From Phialophora verrucosa (taxonomy: Eukaryota > Ascomycota > Eurotiomycetes > Chaetothyriales > Herpotrichiellaceae), in contig MSED01000003.1 in NCBI GenBank assembly GCA_002099365.1, positions 2,170,001-2,234,000 on the forward strand: 64,000 nt of DNA, read 5' to 3'. Made by a program: the position numbers and the translations under genes. The stretch's first letter is position 1. The number at the start of each line of letters is the position of its first letter. The notes beneath the pieces were generated by a model, which saw nothing but the letters and a program-made list of their open reading frames with translations, had not been told where the DNA came from and searched no databases. This document shows positions 30,048-40,688 of this stretch, piece after piece.

Positions 30048-32901
30048 ATGACCATCTTCGTGGCGTCTCTGTTCCTCCCCTACACCGTCAACTTCGACGC
30101 TCCTGGACCTACGTCCAGGTCACAGTCTCCAGAACTCGACCGGCAGCGATCCGCTGTCTCTCAGTCATCGCTCTTGCACGAGGCGCAGCCAATCAGCCTC
30201 TTCACACCGAGTGCGGGCATAACTGGGGTTCCCATCCAGACACCAGGCCCCATCCCTCCCACTCCAGGTGGCACCACCGACCATGAGAAGATCTTTCGAC
30301 CTCAGATTGACCGCAAGATCAGCCTCAAGCTTCCACACGATAGACCAGGCGCCGGAATACCTCTGCGAACCATCTCCCGACACGACCTTCACTCGCCTGG
30401 CTGGGGGAAGACGTTTGGCTGGAATCAACCTCCCTCGAGAGCCAAGTCGCCTCCTCCCAGCTCGATCCTGAGACATGCAGGAAGCGGCGTCAAAGAGCTT
30501 AAGGAGCTCAAAGAGAAGGCCATTCAAATCGCATACAATACCACCAACAGGCATCATCGTCGACAGCGGACAAGAACTGTCAGCCATGAACGGCGCTTTT
30601 CGAACTACAACTACGAAGTTGAGAGGGCGCCTCTGGGAAATGGCGGTCTCTACAATGCAGTTGACGCCGCAGTGGATGCCGGCATATGCGATGAGAAGAC
30701 CTGGGTTGGAACACTCGGTTGTCCAGTCGACGCCCTGGACGATCACATGAAAGAGAACATTGCCGAGAAGTTGGAGAATGACTACGATTGTCTGACTGTC
30801 TACGCCAGCGACAGCGATTTGAACGGCCATTACGAGCACTACTGCAAGACCATCCTCTGGCCGGTGGTCCACTATCAGATTCCCGACCACCCGAAGAGCA
30901 AGGCGTATGAAGACCATTCGTGGGTATTCTATGTCAAGGTCAATGAGGCTTTCGCCGAACGCATCGCGAAGAACTGGAAGAAGGGTGACAAGATATGGAT
31001 CCACGATTACCACCTTATGCTCCTGCCGGTTTTGCTGCGCCAAAGGCTTCCAGAGGCTGAGATTGGCTTCTTTTTGCATACGGCATTTCCTTCATCGGAG
31101 ATCTTTCGATGCCTTGCAGTGCGCACCGAGCTGCTGCAGGGTATGCTAGGTGCCAACATGATCGGATTTCAGAACGACGAGTATGGCCATCACTTCTTGC
31201 AGACTTGCAGCCGTCTACTCAACGTCGAAGCCACCAAACACGGCGTCATCCTTGAAGACGGCAGATTTGTTCACGTAGACACTTGCCCGATTGGTATTGA
31301 TCCGAAGGCTATCGACCATCAACGTCAAGCAGACGAGGTGAAGGACTGGGTGCAGACCATCACTGAAAAGTACCGTGGCAAGAGAATCATCGTTGCGCGT
31401 GACAAGTTGGACACTATCCGCGGAGTTCGTCAAAAGATATTGTCCTACGAGCTCTTCCTCAACAAGTACCCCGAGTACAGAGATCAGGTCGTGCTCATCC
31501 AGATTGCCACCTCGTCTGCCGAGGACCCCGAACTCAGCGCTACCGTGGCCGACATCGTCACCCGTGTCAACTCCACTCACTCGACTCTGGCTCATCAGCC
31601 TCTCGTGTTCTTGAAGCAAGACATCGACTTCGCGCAGTACATGGCACTGCTCACTGTGGCGGAGTGTCTCATGATCACTAGTCTGCGCGAGGGCATGAAT
31701 CTGACCAGCCATGAGTGGATCGTCTGTCAGGACGGCAAGTTGTCAGAGAACAAGTATGGCCCGTTGATACTTAGTGAGTTCACCGGGTCGGCCACTGTTT
31801 TCGGACACAATGCCCTCTTGGTCAACCCCTGGCACTACAACAATTGTGCCGACGCCATCAAGCAAGCTCTGGATATGTCTCCCGAGGAGCGTGAGAGGCG
31901 GTGGAAGGCAATGTACGATGTTGTCATTGAACAGAACGCGGTGCGATGGTACGAACAATACCTCAACGATCTAGAGCATGCATGGAGGGAACACCGAGTC
32001 CGTGACTCCACCGCAGTTCCCCGGTTGTCAGTGTCTTCCACAAAATCGAAGTATCAGAAGGCTGAAAGACGCCTGATTATCTTGGATTACGAAGGCACTT
32101 TGGCGTCTTGGGGCTCGCCAACCGACATTATCTTGACTACCCCGAAGAGATCGATTGATGTTCTGAATGACCTCATCGAAGACAAGAAGAACATCGTGTA
32201 TGTGATGAGCTCAAGAATGCCGGAAGAGATGGAGAGACTCTTCAGTCAAGTTAGCGGCATCGGGTTGATCGCTGAGAATGGTGCTTTCGTGATGGACCCT
32301 GGGACGGATGAGTGGCAGGAATTGATCGACCCTGCGCATGTTGAGAGCTGGAAGAAAGGCGTCCGGAGCATTCTACAGTACTACGTGGAGAGAGTGGAGG
32401 GAAGTCGAATCGAAATGCGGCACGCGTCTATCATCTTCGATTACTCGGATGCAGAGGATGCATCGGGAGCTTTCAAGCAAGCTGGCGAATGCGCCAATCA
32501 CATCAACGATGCATGTCGCGGGCAGAATGTCAATGCCATTCCAGTGGATGATGCGCTCTGCATCTCGGAAATCGACGTCAACAAAGGAGCAGCCGCTCAG
32601 TTGATCGCCGAGAATCTGGAAAAGCTGGCTCGGGAAAATGGCGCTAGGTTTCCCGATTTCCTCATGGTCATTGGAGATTCGAGGGAGGACGAATACGTCT
32701 TCAACTGGGCGCACAAACTGGAAAAGGCAGGCAAGATCCGCGATGTCATCACGGTGACTTTGGGTGCCAGAAGCACCGAAGCATCTGCTACGTTGACCCA
32801 AGGTGTGACTGGTAGGTGATGAAGTTCGCCTCGTGTGAGATCCGTAACTAACTTTTCTAGGTGTCTTGTCAATCCTCGAGAAACTCGCGCGAGGAACGTA
32901 G
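30048..32901 (+). CDS. trehalose synthase complex regulatory subunit (Tps3/Tsl1-like)
   Basis: Exons 30048-32811 and 32861-32901 (49-nt intron) give 934 residues; the second exon adds VLSILEKLARGT at the end. The start MTIFVASLFLPYTVNFD is typical of Tps3/Tsl1-type subunits. A Ser/Pro-rich regulatory region (20-190) precedes a GT20 trehalose-6-phosphate synthase-like domain (about 200-650; WIHDYHLMLLP, SLREGMNLTSHEWIVCQ, SEFTGSA), and a HAD phosphatase-like domain (about 670-910) follows. The HAD motif I reads LDYEGT instead of the catalytic DxDGT, so the second Asp is Glu and phosphatase activity is probably lost, as in yeast Tps3/Tsl1. It should act in the cytosolic Tps1-Tps2 complex as scaffold and regulator of trehalose synthesis under heat and nutrient stress. 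Confidence 0.95.
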
Positions 32902-33863
32902 CACGAGCCTGCCGAGCGCCGTTCCGAGAGCTGGGCGTGATGCTAGTATTCCATTACTGTTGAAAGCGCGCTGGATTTTAGAGGCGTTTGATGAGTTGAT
33001 GAAGGGACGCATAGAAATCAACGACGGCATCGATACCCTGTATTAGACTGGACAAGCCATAGAGGTTTCGGTTCTCGGGCATTGATAGACGGGACGGTAT
33101 TTTGTAATCTCTCCAGCTGTTCCTCTGCCTGGATTTCCAACACAGGAGAGGGAGAGGACTGAGAGGAAAAGTCTTGATCCTACTTGCTTTGAAGCCCTGA
33201 TCGCACTTGGTTTTCCCAGCTTGGCACGGACGAACGCCGTCTGGTCGAAGCGGCCGCTCGACCGCGTCGATGTTGCGTGGTTTGTCAGCAATCCTCGTTA
33301 TGCACAGGTCCAATATGCACAGGGATAGACAGTAGCAACGACCTTGAGGTTCTCGCCTGGCGCCTCATCCCCAAATCATTGACGAAAGAGAAGACGTCAA
33401 AGCGAGGCTGAAGCAACTTGTGGCATGCCGTATTTCTAATCGCCAAGGCCGCCCTTTCATCTCCCACGACTCGTAGACAGATTTTCGCGCTGCCTCTTGA
33501 CGTTGTGAAGATCACACTAGCCCATCCGGCAGACATCCATCGAATGATAGAGTCGGAAACTCTTTCCCGGTTGCTGAGCTAGGTCGTACGGCTTTGAGTG
33601 ATGTTTTCATCCACCTTAGAAGGATCCAGGTAAGGGAAGGGCTAGGCTTTCTCGTGTAGGTTACAGAGCGTTCTTGGATCACGTTTGTATATAATACCTT
33701 GACATGCCTGGCTTGCGGAAATTGACACTTTGACAATCTTTCAGATATAAACCAGCAAAAGCTATCAATCCGAGTGTTGTGACGGCAAAGTCGCAACACG
33801 CAAGCTCCTAACACACACAGTTGAACAGCCCAATTTAAAACTAGTCCAGAGCTTGAATTGCAA
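32902..33863. other. intergenic region, 962 nt
   Basis: This lies between the trehalose subunit and the Gal80-like gene, both on the plus strand. Only short open frames on either strand are present, and no product is recognised. Confidence 0.5.
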
Positions 33864-35036
33864 ATGGCACCTATCAGACTTGGTTTTATCGGCTTGTCTG
33901 CTGATGGGTACGTATTTCGCCCACAATACCATCAGAGCGCGTGCACAGGGGCTCCAAGCACTAACGCACAACCCACCAGACAATGGGCCGCACGATCGCA
34001 TTTGCCATACTTTCAGTCCAAGCCTGGAGATTTCAAAATCGCGGCCCTCCAGAATAGCAGCATCGCCTCGGCCAAGAGAGCCGTGGAGAAGTACCAGCTT
34101 GGCAACGATGTCGCCTGCTACGAGGACCCCGAATCGCTCGCCAACGATAAAAACGTCGACATGGTCGCCGTTTCGGTGAAAGTCCCCACACATTACGGCT
34201 TCATCAAACCTGCGCTGGAGGCGAAGAAGCAGATCTTCGTCGAGTGGCCCCTCGCGGCCAATGTCAAGGAAGCGGAGGAACTCACCGCGCTAGCGCACAA
34301 AGCTGGCGTGCGTAACATCGTCGGCCTGCAAGCCCGTCAAAACCCGAGTATCTTGCGGGCGAAGCAGTTGGTCGAGAACGGCGAGCTGGGTGAGATCCTG
34401 GGCACGACAATGTACGGGTCCGGAATGGTCCTCGGTGTCACCGAGGCGCCGGTATACGAGTACATGGCGGACATTGACAATGGCGCCAACATGCTGACCA
34501 TCCCCGTGGGACATGCCATGGACGCGATGTGTTATGTCCTGGGCGAGATGAGCGAGTTGTCCGCCAAATTGGCGATTCGACGACCCACGATGGACATTGT
34601 CGACTCCGAGGGCAAGGTGCTCAGAACGGTGCAGAAGACGAGCCACGATTGGATGTCTGTGTCGGGGACGTTGCAAAAGTCAGGCGGCGTCGTCACCGTC
34701 GTGTACCAGGGCGGTGTATCCGACACGGGGAAGGACTTCTATTGGGAGATCAATGGGACGAAGGGCACGCTCGTGCTTGAGGCGCCGAAGGGGCATATCC
34801 AGATGTTTCATCCCACCATCAAATTCGTGGCATTTGGGGACGGAAGTGAGAAGTTGAAAGAAATCGAGGTCGAGCCGGCGAAGGACTTTGCTTATAATGT
34901 GGGAAAGGCTTGGGATGCTGTTATCGGACATGGACATGGAAGTGTGGTCACATTCGAGGACGCGTTGCTTCGGCATAGGATGATTGAGGCAATCTACCGG
35001 AGCAATGAGTCGGGAAGGAGAGAGTCGTACCTTTGA
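33864..35036 (+). CDS. Gal80-like Gfo/Idh/MocA family protein
   Basis: Exons 33864-33907 and 33980-35036 give 366 residues. The 72-nt intron is a multiple of three and has no stop, so an unspliced frame is also open, but only the spliced form gives GLSADGQWAARSHLPYF as in relatives. The N-terminal Rossmann fold (RLGFIGLSADG) and the Gfo/Idh/MocA C-terminal beta domain (about 140-360) are clear. Where catalytic family members have the EKP motif, this protein has VEWPLAAN (around residue 100): the Lys is Trp. The EWP form is typical of the Gal80-like branch, which in yeast binds NAD(P) and represses Gal4; in filamentous fungi its role is mostly unknown. It could be a regulator or an atypical dehydrogenase. 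Confidence 0.87.
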   Translation: MAPIRLGFIGLSADGYVFRPQYHQSACTGAPSTNAQPTRQWAARSHLPYFQSKPGDFKIAALQNSSIASAKRAVEKYQLGNDVACYEDPESLANDKNVDMVAVSVKVPTHYGFIKPALEAKKQIFVEWPLAANVKEAEELTALAHKAGVRNIVGLQARQNPSILRAKQLVENGELGEILGTTMYGSGMVLGVTEAPVYEYMADIDNGANMLTIPVGHAMDAMCYVLGEMSELSAKLAIRRPTMDIVDSEGKVLRTVQKTSHDWMSVSGTLQKSGGVVTVVYQGGVSDTGKDFYWEINGTKGTLVLEAPKGHIQMFHPTIKFVAFGDGSEKLKEIEVEPAKDFAYNVGKAWDAVIGHGHGSVVTFEDALLRHRMIEAIYRSNESGRRESYL

Positions 35037-35367
35037 TAGGGGCGGGAAAGTCTTGGGCTTGTATAGATAGTGGTAATGGCAGGAGATCCACTAGCTCTTA
35101 CGCAGTAGAGGTAATTTGTTCATGGGCGAGACTGGTCTCTCACTTGCTGCCTGGAGTGCCTCGCAGCCTCGCAGCCTCGCCGGCTTATGTAAACCACCTC
35201 ACCGCCAAGGCGGGCTCGACGTTCTGTTCCGACGTTCTACCGCCAACCCCCAAAATTTCTACATCGTATGAATTTCGTGACCTCGAGCTGTTCTCGCCCT
35301 GTTTCCTGACACTGTAGCTTGAGAACTACCAGGACCCATCCGTTGTCGAGAGTCTTCGATACTCACA
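35037..35367. other. intergenic region, 331 nt (NOG2 promoter)
   Basis: This is a short region between two plus-strand genes. A short direct repeat CTCGCAGC is seen near 35160-35176. No gene is seen. Confidence 0.45.
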
Positions 35368-37526
35368 ATGGGGGCACGAAAGAAAGAAGCAGCCCGCCGT
35401 GAGCGGCAGGGTGTTTCAACAGACGGCATGGCCAATGTAAAGGTCAAAGGCGAGAATTTCTATCGGTGCGCTTGACTCGGGCGATGCAGGGAAACGGGTA
35501 GAAAAAGCTAACCCGCCTGCCTAGCAACGCCAAAAAGCTGAAGACCTTGAACATGCTCAAAGACGGCAAGGCACAACGAAATGCGGAAGGGAAAATTACA
35601 AAAGCCGCGTCCTACCAATCCCGCGAAATCCCCAAGGCACGAGTTGAGCCCAATCGGAAGTGGTTCGGCAACACGAGAGTTATATCGCAAGACGCTCTGG
35701 ACTCGTTTCGACAGGCTGTAGCCGAGAGGGCGGCGGACCCGTATCAGGTGCTGCTCAAGACGAATAAATTGCCCATGAGCTTGATTCGGGACGCTGAGAA
35801 TACGAAGAATGGGATCAAGCAGCACCAGGCCAAAATTGCCGTCGAGTCTGCTCCATTTGCGGACACCTTTGGCCCGAAATCACAGCGCAAGAGGGTGAAG
35901 TTGAGTGCCGCTTCGGTGGCCGACTTGGCGGGCGAGTCTGTCAAGATGCACGACAACTACCTCGAAAGACTGGAAGAGAACAAGCTTCTGAGCGGACAAA
36001 CCGCCGAGCAGATGCAAGGACAGGAAGACGGAGAACTCACGACCGCTCGCGAGCCAATCTTCTCAAAGGGCCAGAGCAAGCGCATCTGGAACGAGCTGTA
36101 CAAAGTCATTGACTCGTCAGACGTGATCATCCATGTCCTGGACGCAAGAGATCCCGAGGGCACGAGATGTCGGAGCGTGGAGAAGTACATCCGAGAAGAG
36201 GCGCCGCACAAGCACCTGGTGTTCGTGCTCAACAAGTGCGATTTGGTGCCGACTAGCATTGCGGTAAGTCTTGTTTTCTCTCTTCCTTCTCTCTTCTTTT
36301 CGTTGGAGCTTCCCATGTTCGCTACTCCCCCCTTTCCCCATCCATCGCTAAGTCAAGGCTCCTTTCGCGCACCCTCATGCGCACCTTTCTCCGTGAAAAT
36401 AGCCTGTTACAGCTTTGGTACATCAAGCCGCGCTCGCCCTCCCTCTTGGGGGAGGGTTCCCGACACTTGCATCCGTCTTGGAAGCATTCGTCACAGAGTG
36501 CAACGCGTGTTTCGTTTGAGTTGAGGTTTGCTCTTTCACACCAATAGCATTTCTCTTAGTAATGTCTCATACACTTTCTTCGCCGACAACGACGACCAAA
36601 GACTGACTGTTGGCAAATAGGCCCAGTGGGTCCGGCTCCTCTCGAAGGAATATCCAACGCTAGCATTCCATGCTTCGATGACGAATTCGTTCGGCAAGGG
36701 CTCGCTGATCACGTTGCTACGCCAATTCTCGACGCTTCACGCTTCGAGGAAACAAATCTCCGTCGGCTTCATCGGGTACCCCAACACCGGGAAATCCAGC
36801 ATCATCAACACATTGCGCAAGAAACGCGTCTGTACAGTCGCACCTATCCCCGGCGAAACGAAGGTCTGGCAATACATCACCCTCATGAAGAGGATCTATC
36901 TGATTGATTGTCCCGGCGTCGTGCCGCCCAGCCAGGGCGACAGCGAACAAGATATCCTGCTGAGGGGCGTGGTGCGGGTGGAGAACGTCGAGCATCCGGC
37001 CCAGTACGTCGACGCCGTCCTGCGCCGGACGCAGACGAAACATATCGAGCGGACGTACGAGCTCAAAGCCTCCGAATACAAGGACGACGCGATTGAATTT
37101 CTCAGCATCCTGGCCCGAAAGGGCGGCAGGTTGCTCAAGGGTGGAGAACCGGACGTTGACGGCGTCGCGAAAATGGTGCTGAATGACTTCCTCAGGGGCA
37201 AGATTCCGTGGTTCACCCCGCCGCCGAAGAGAGAGGGTGTCGCGGACGCGGATGTTGACGCTGGGGCCCAGCTCGTGGAAGGCCGAGAAGGCCGACTCGG
37301 CGAGATGCCTGGAAAGCGGAAGACTGACGCTCTGGCACCAGTGGGTGTGGATGTGGATGCGGCTGCGGCTGCGGACGACGAAGACACTATCTCTCCCGAG
37401 GGTGACGAGGCGGAGGAGGAGGAAGAAGATGATGCCAATGACGACGAGATAGACGCTACCGATGATGACTTTGAAAAGTTTGACGACGAAGACGAAGACG
37501 ACGACGACGGCGGAACTCAGCTGTGA
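35368..37526 (+). CDS. NOG2: nucleolar GTPase Nog2 (60S ribosome assembly)
   Basis: Exons 35368-35465, 35525-36263, 36621-37526; 580 residues. The start MGARKKEAARRERQ...NVKVKGENFYR and WFGNTRVISQDALDSFR are hallmarks of Nog2. It is a circularly permuted GTPase: G4 NKCD (about residue 269) comes before G1 GYPNTGKSS (about 330) and G3 DCPGV (about 374). DARDPEGTR is at about 230. The C-terminus is a long Asp/Glu-rich tail. Nog2 binds pre-60S particles in the nucleolus and nucleoplasm and acts as a checkpoint for export. The first intron is 59 nt; the second (36264-36620) is 357 nt, several times the local norm, and is discussed in the findings. Confidence 0.96.
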
Positions 37527-37822
37527 GGAATATATACGTACGGAGTAGATGGCTCATAAATCAAATGTTGCACTGAGATATGGACAGTCTTAGATCGGCT
37601 CATTGCGGCGTCCGCGAGCGCGTTACCGCCATGAGTTCGAGTATTATATACGATTAAGCCACAGGTGTGCCGCACATCCAACGCCATGCTTTTGATCACG
37701 AACCCCAAGATTACTGTAGGTAGCCTCCCAAATCCCCTGCTTGAAAAGGGTCATCCCAAACTCGACAAGCAAGCCGGGCACCCAAGCGGTAAAATCATCA
37801 ATCGTCACTCATCAGTCATCAC
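37527..37822. other. convergent 3' region, 296 nt
   Basis: This lies between the NOG2 and lipase 3' ends. TACGGAGTA at 37539-37547 is one of several copies of this short element in intergenic DNA of the window. No gene is seen. Confidence 0.4.
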
Positions 37823-39201
37823 TTATAACTCATCAAGCATTTCATTTTCGACATCCCTCCCAGTGACGTTGTATTTCCCGCGGCTCCAGTCCCAAGGATC
37901 CCCTCCAGGCACACAGAGCCCCAACCTCCAAAAATAGTCCCTGTGCGCGAAGAAAAGCTCCCACAGTTTGTATCGCCTGCCCAGTTCCCACATTTCTTTG
38001 ACGCCCGAATGGGTGCTCCCATCATTGGCGTCGGTGTCGCCCGTATCGACGAGGCGGTCGCGAGCAGCATCAGGAGCGTCATTAATGCACGAGGGATCCT
38101 CGTCGCCCATGCAATGTCTGATATCTGCCCGCGTGGGTGGGAGAGAAGGTTTCGAGATGAAAATCTCGCCCGCGTGCATTCTATAGCCCCATTCTTCGAG
38201 GGGCAACAAGGGGACGGGGTCTTCGATGTGCGTCACCCTTCTATATTTCAGGCTTTCGGGGGCCGTCGAGTTCAGGTTGAACCGCTTGTCAATGAATTGG
38301 TTGAGGGCTAGGTTGCCGATGCGCGGTTCCCCGAAGGTGGTTACGTGAGGATCCCAGCCCCGAGCTTGCATCTCGAGGGACCTGTAGGTTTGCGTCAGTA
38401 TATGCGTATATGCCAAACATCGACGACTCCAAAGCCCGGAAGGATAGGACGTGATCAAGACACCAGTATTTCCTCTATTGGGATGACTTACGCGAGTGCT
38501 GCCACGGCTCCTCCGAGGGAGTGGCCTACCAAAACCAGTTTATAGCCAGGATAGTCTCGCAGCGCCCTCTCCACGTGAGGGATGACTATACAGCGTGTAT
38601 TGCGCCAGGAGGTCATGAAACCGGAGTGTACCGTGCAGTTGGGACATTCCGGCGGCTCGAGTACGGTTCTCTTCTCCCTGCTGCGCTGTTGCTGGGGCAG
38701 TTGTGGCAGGAGTGGTCCTTTAGTATTTTGGTAGCCACGGCCGCCAGCCGGCTTGCCAGCGCCCTCCGCGACGTTCGTACAAACACTGTCGTTATTACTA
38801 TCCGAGGGGAAGGGCGCATATTCCGCTGGATTTGTGCTCAAATCAGCAATCGTGTTGGCGATGGAGTATGTCCCCCTGAAGGCAACGATCACTCTCTTCT
38901 CGAACGGCGCATGGCTCAACGCGATGTAGCCTGACGAATCCGACAGCAGGGGGCCGGTGTTCCAGGTGGTGACGAGTTCGAACCCTTCGAAATCGCTACA
39001 TCGAGATAGACATTTGAAAGGTTTGCGAATGCCGCTGGTGCCGACACAGTAGGATATATCGGCGATGCGAGCGAGTTCTTCGAGGGATTCAAAGAGGGAA
39101 CGTGAAATCTCGTTACCGTTGATGGTAACTAGGGGCCGAGTAGGGAACGCAGCGGCGAGGGTTGTCCATAGCCACAGGAAGTACGCCCAGATGGACGGCA
39201 T
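37823..39201 (-). CDS. secreted class 3 lipase / esterase
   Basis: Exons 39201-38492 and 38381-37823 (110-nt intron) give 422 residues. Residues 1-19 (MPSIWAYFLWLWTTLAAAF) are a signal peptide. The alpha/beta-hydrolase nucleophile is Ser228 in GHSLGGA; Asp291 (HIEDPVPLLP) and His383 (FFAHRDYFW) complete the triad. VIVAFRGT supplies the oxyanion-hole region. This is the fungal class 3 lipase family (triacylglycerol lipases and feruloyl esterases), acting outside the cell. Compared with the classic enzymes of about 270-300 residues it is long, with an insert of about 55 residues before ECPNCTVHSGF containing a dibasic site (SREKR) that Kex2 could cut, and extra acidic sequence before the catalytic His. 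Several Cys (for example CSDF, CPNC, C327) suggest disulfides. Confidence 0.94.
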
Positions 39202-39666
39202 CAGGGAGTCCCACTATATGACTCTCGAAGACCGTGGACGGCTGTCAGGCAGATGAGTGTGCCGTACTGATAGCGAACTCGAGAGGTAAACTCTGCGTCC
39301 GATGTGAGAGACTGTGGGCTTCAAAGATGCGCTGAACCTCCGAGGTCGAGAAAAGTCATCACATGATATTGACGTCAAAGGCTCTGTTCCTGGCGGTTCC
39401 TTCCGCTTCAAAACTCCTCAAGGGACACCGGCATCGGCATCACATTTGGCCGGCTTGGCACTGACCGCAAGGCTCTTCAGCCTTGACATCTGGTACTGGT
39501 GAAGTGATAGTCTGACCTTTGCTGCGCTTCGACCGAACAAATTGAACTGTTACAACTTCCAATCTTCGCAGCGGCCAGGTCGAAACGATCGAATTGACGT
39601 GCACGTCCTAACGAACGATTATCCTCTTTTGCCGCCTCCCCTATGCTGACTTCGAGACCCCCAGCC
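39202..39666. other. divergent promoter region, 465 nt
   Basis: This is shared by the lipase (minus) and LSM5 (plus). A TTGACGTCAA palindrome, a CRE/ATF-like site (core TGACGTCA), lies at 39369-39378. No gene is seen. Confidence 0.45.
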
Positions 39667-40479
39667 ATGGCTTCCCAACTTCTGCCACTAGGTATATTCC
39701 ACTTCTCAGCACCAAGCTTTGCCAGAGACGCCGAACGCGTTGCTGAACATAAATCTGCAGAACTGATCGACAAGTGTGTCGGCTCGAGGATATGGATCAT
39801 CATGAAGGGTGATAAAGGTACGGCTTACTGAATTGCTCGCCGGAGAATTTATTTTGCGGCTTCGAGATTGTCTGTTAATCTATTTCACTGGCATTTCCCT
39901 AGCTGGGATTTTTCGCATCCCTTGGTGCACCCTGAATGATTTGGCATTACTAACTCGAGGATGTGCAGAATTCGCGGGCACATTAATTGGCTTTGATGAC
40001 TACGTCAGTACGTACGCCACCTTTGCGGACTCGTCTTTCAGATGCGTCGAAAAGTACCAGAAAGCCGACATGATACGGCTTTCTCCGTACGATGAGGGGT
40101 GACGCAGACGCTAACGTCGTTCTCTTTCTGTGTATAGATATGGTTCTCGAAGATGTGGTTGAATTGTAGGTCCATGCGCTTGCTTTACCTCTGCGCAAGC
40201 TCAATATTGATGGAAGATGAGACTAACTTGAGGTAGCGACTACACCGGAGCGCAAACAAAATTGCCCAAGATTCTATTGAACGGAAATAATATCTGTATG
40301 GTAAGTCAACCCTGCCATCGCTTTCAGGCGAAGCTGCTCTCCCTGGTGCCAATCCATGTTCGATGACCCGACGGCTTAATCACCGGAATCGCGATTTATA
40401 TTGAGCAGTCAAGGCGGCTAACTCAGCACGTGAGTAGCTGATACCCGGAGGAGAGGGTCCTGCCCCTGTAGCTTCGTGA
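39667..40479 (+). CDS. LSM5: U6 snRNA-associated Sm-like protein LSm5
   Basis: Six tiny exons encode only 84 residues: 39667-39691, 39761-39817, 39969-40007, 40138-40165, 40237-40300, 40438-40479. The joined protein begins MASQLLPLELIDKCVGSRIW and continues IIMKGDKEFAGTLIGFDDYV and NMVLEDVVEFDYTG; it ends LLNGNNICMLIPGGEGPAPVAS. This is an unmistakable Sm fold with Sm1 (GTLIGFDDYVNMVLEDV) and Sm2 (LLNGNNICMLIPGG) motifs matching Lsm5. LSm5 sits in the Lsm2-8 ring on U6 snRNA (nuclear splicing) and the Lsm1-7 ring (cytoplasmic mRNA decay). Introns (69, 151, 130, 71, 137 nt) occupy two thirds of the gene, so no simple open-frame scan would find it. All junction phases agree. Confidence 0.96.
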
Positions 40480-40688
40480 CAGGATGCGAAGTGACGAAAC
40501 CCTGGGACACTTCGCAATCGGCCTGGGAAGAAGAGAGCTTGGCATTGAAGCCCAGTTGGAACTCTGACAGTCTTCATGCCCACAATGAGACACTGGTGAC
40601 TGCGCGAATATTGGGCATGTTCAGCATGGCCCGCGGCGGTGCACCGAAATTCATTCATCCAGGCACTCAGTAAGAGTAGGGTACCCGG
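40480..40688. other. convergent 3' region, 209 nt
   Basis: This is a short spacer between LSM5 and the nitronate monooxygenase-like gene. Nothing is seen. Confidence 0.4.

Noticed and set aside
33858..35036. 390-residue unspliced reading of the Gal80-like gene as the main product
   Set aside because: It includes a 72-nt intron with proper GT...AG ends, and only the spliced form matches the family at GLSADGQWAARSHLPYF. Retention is kept as a finding.
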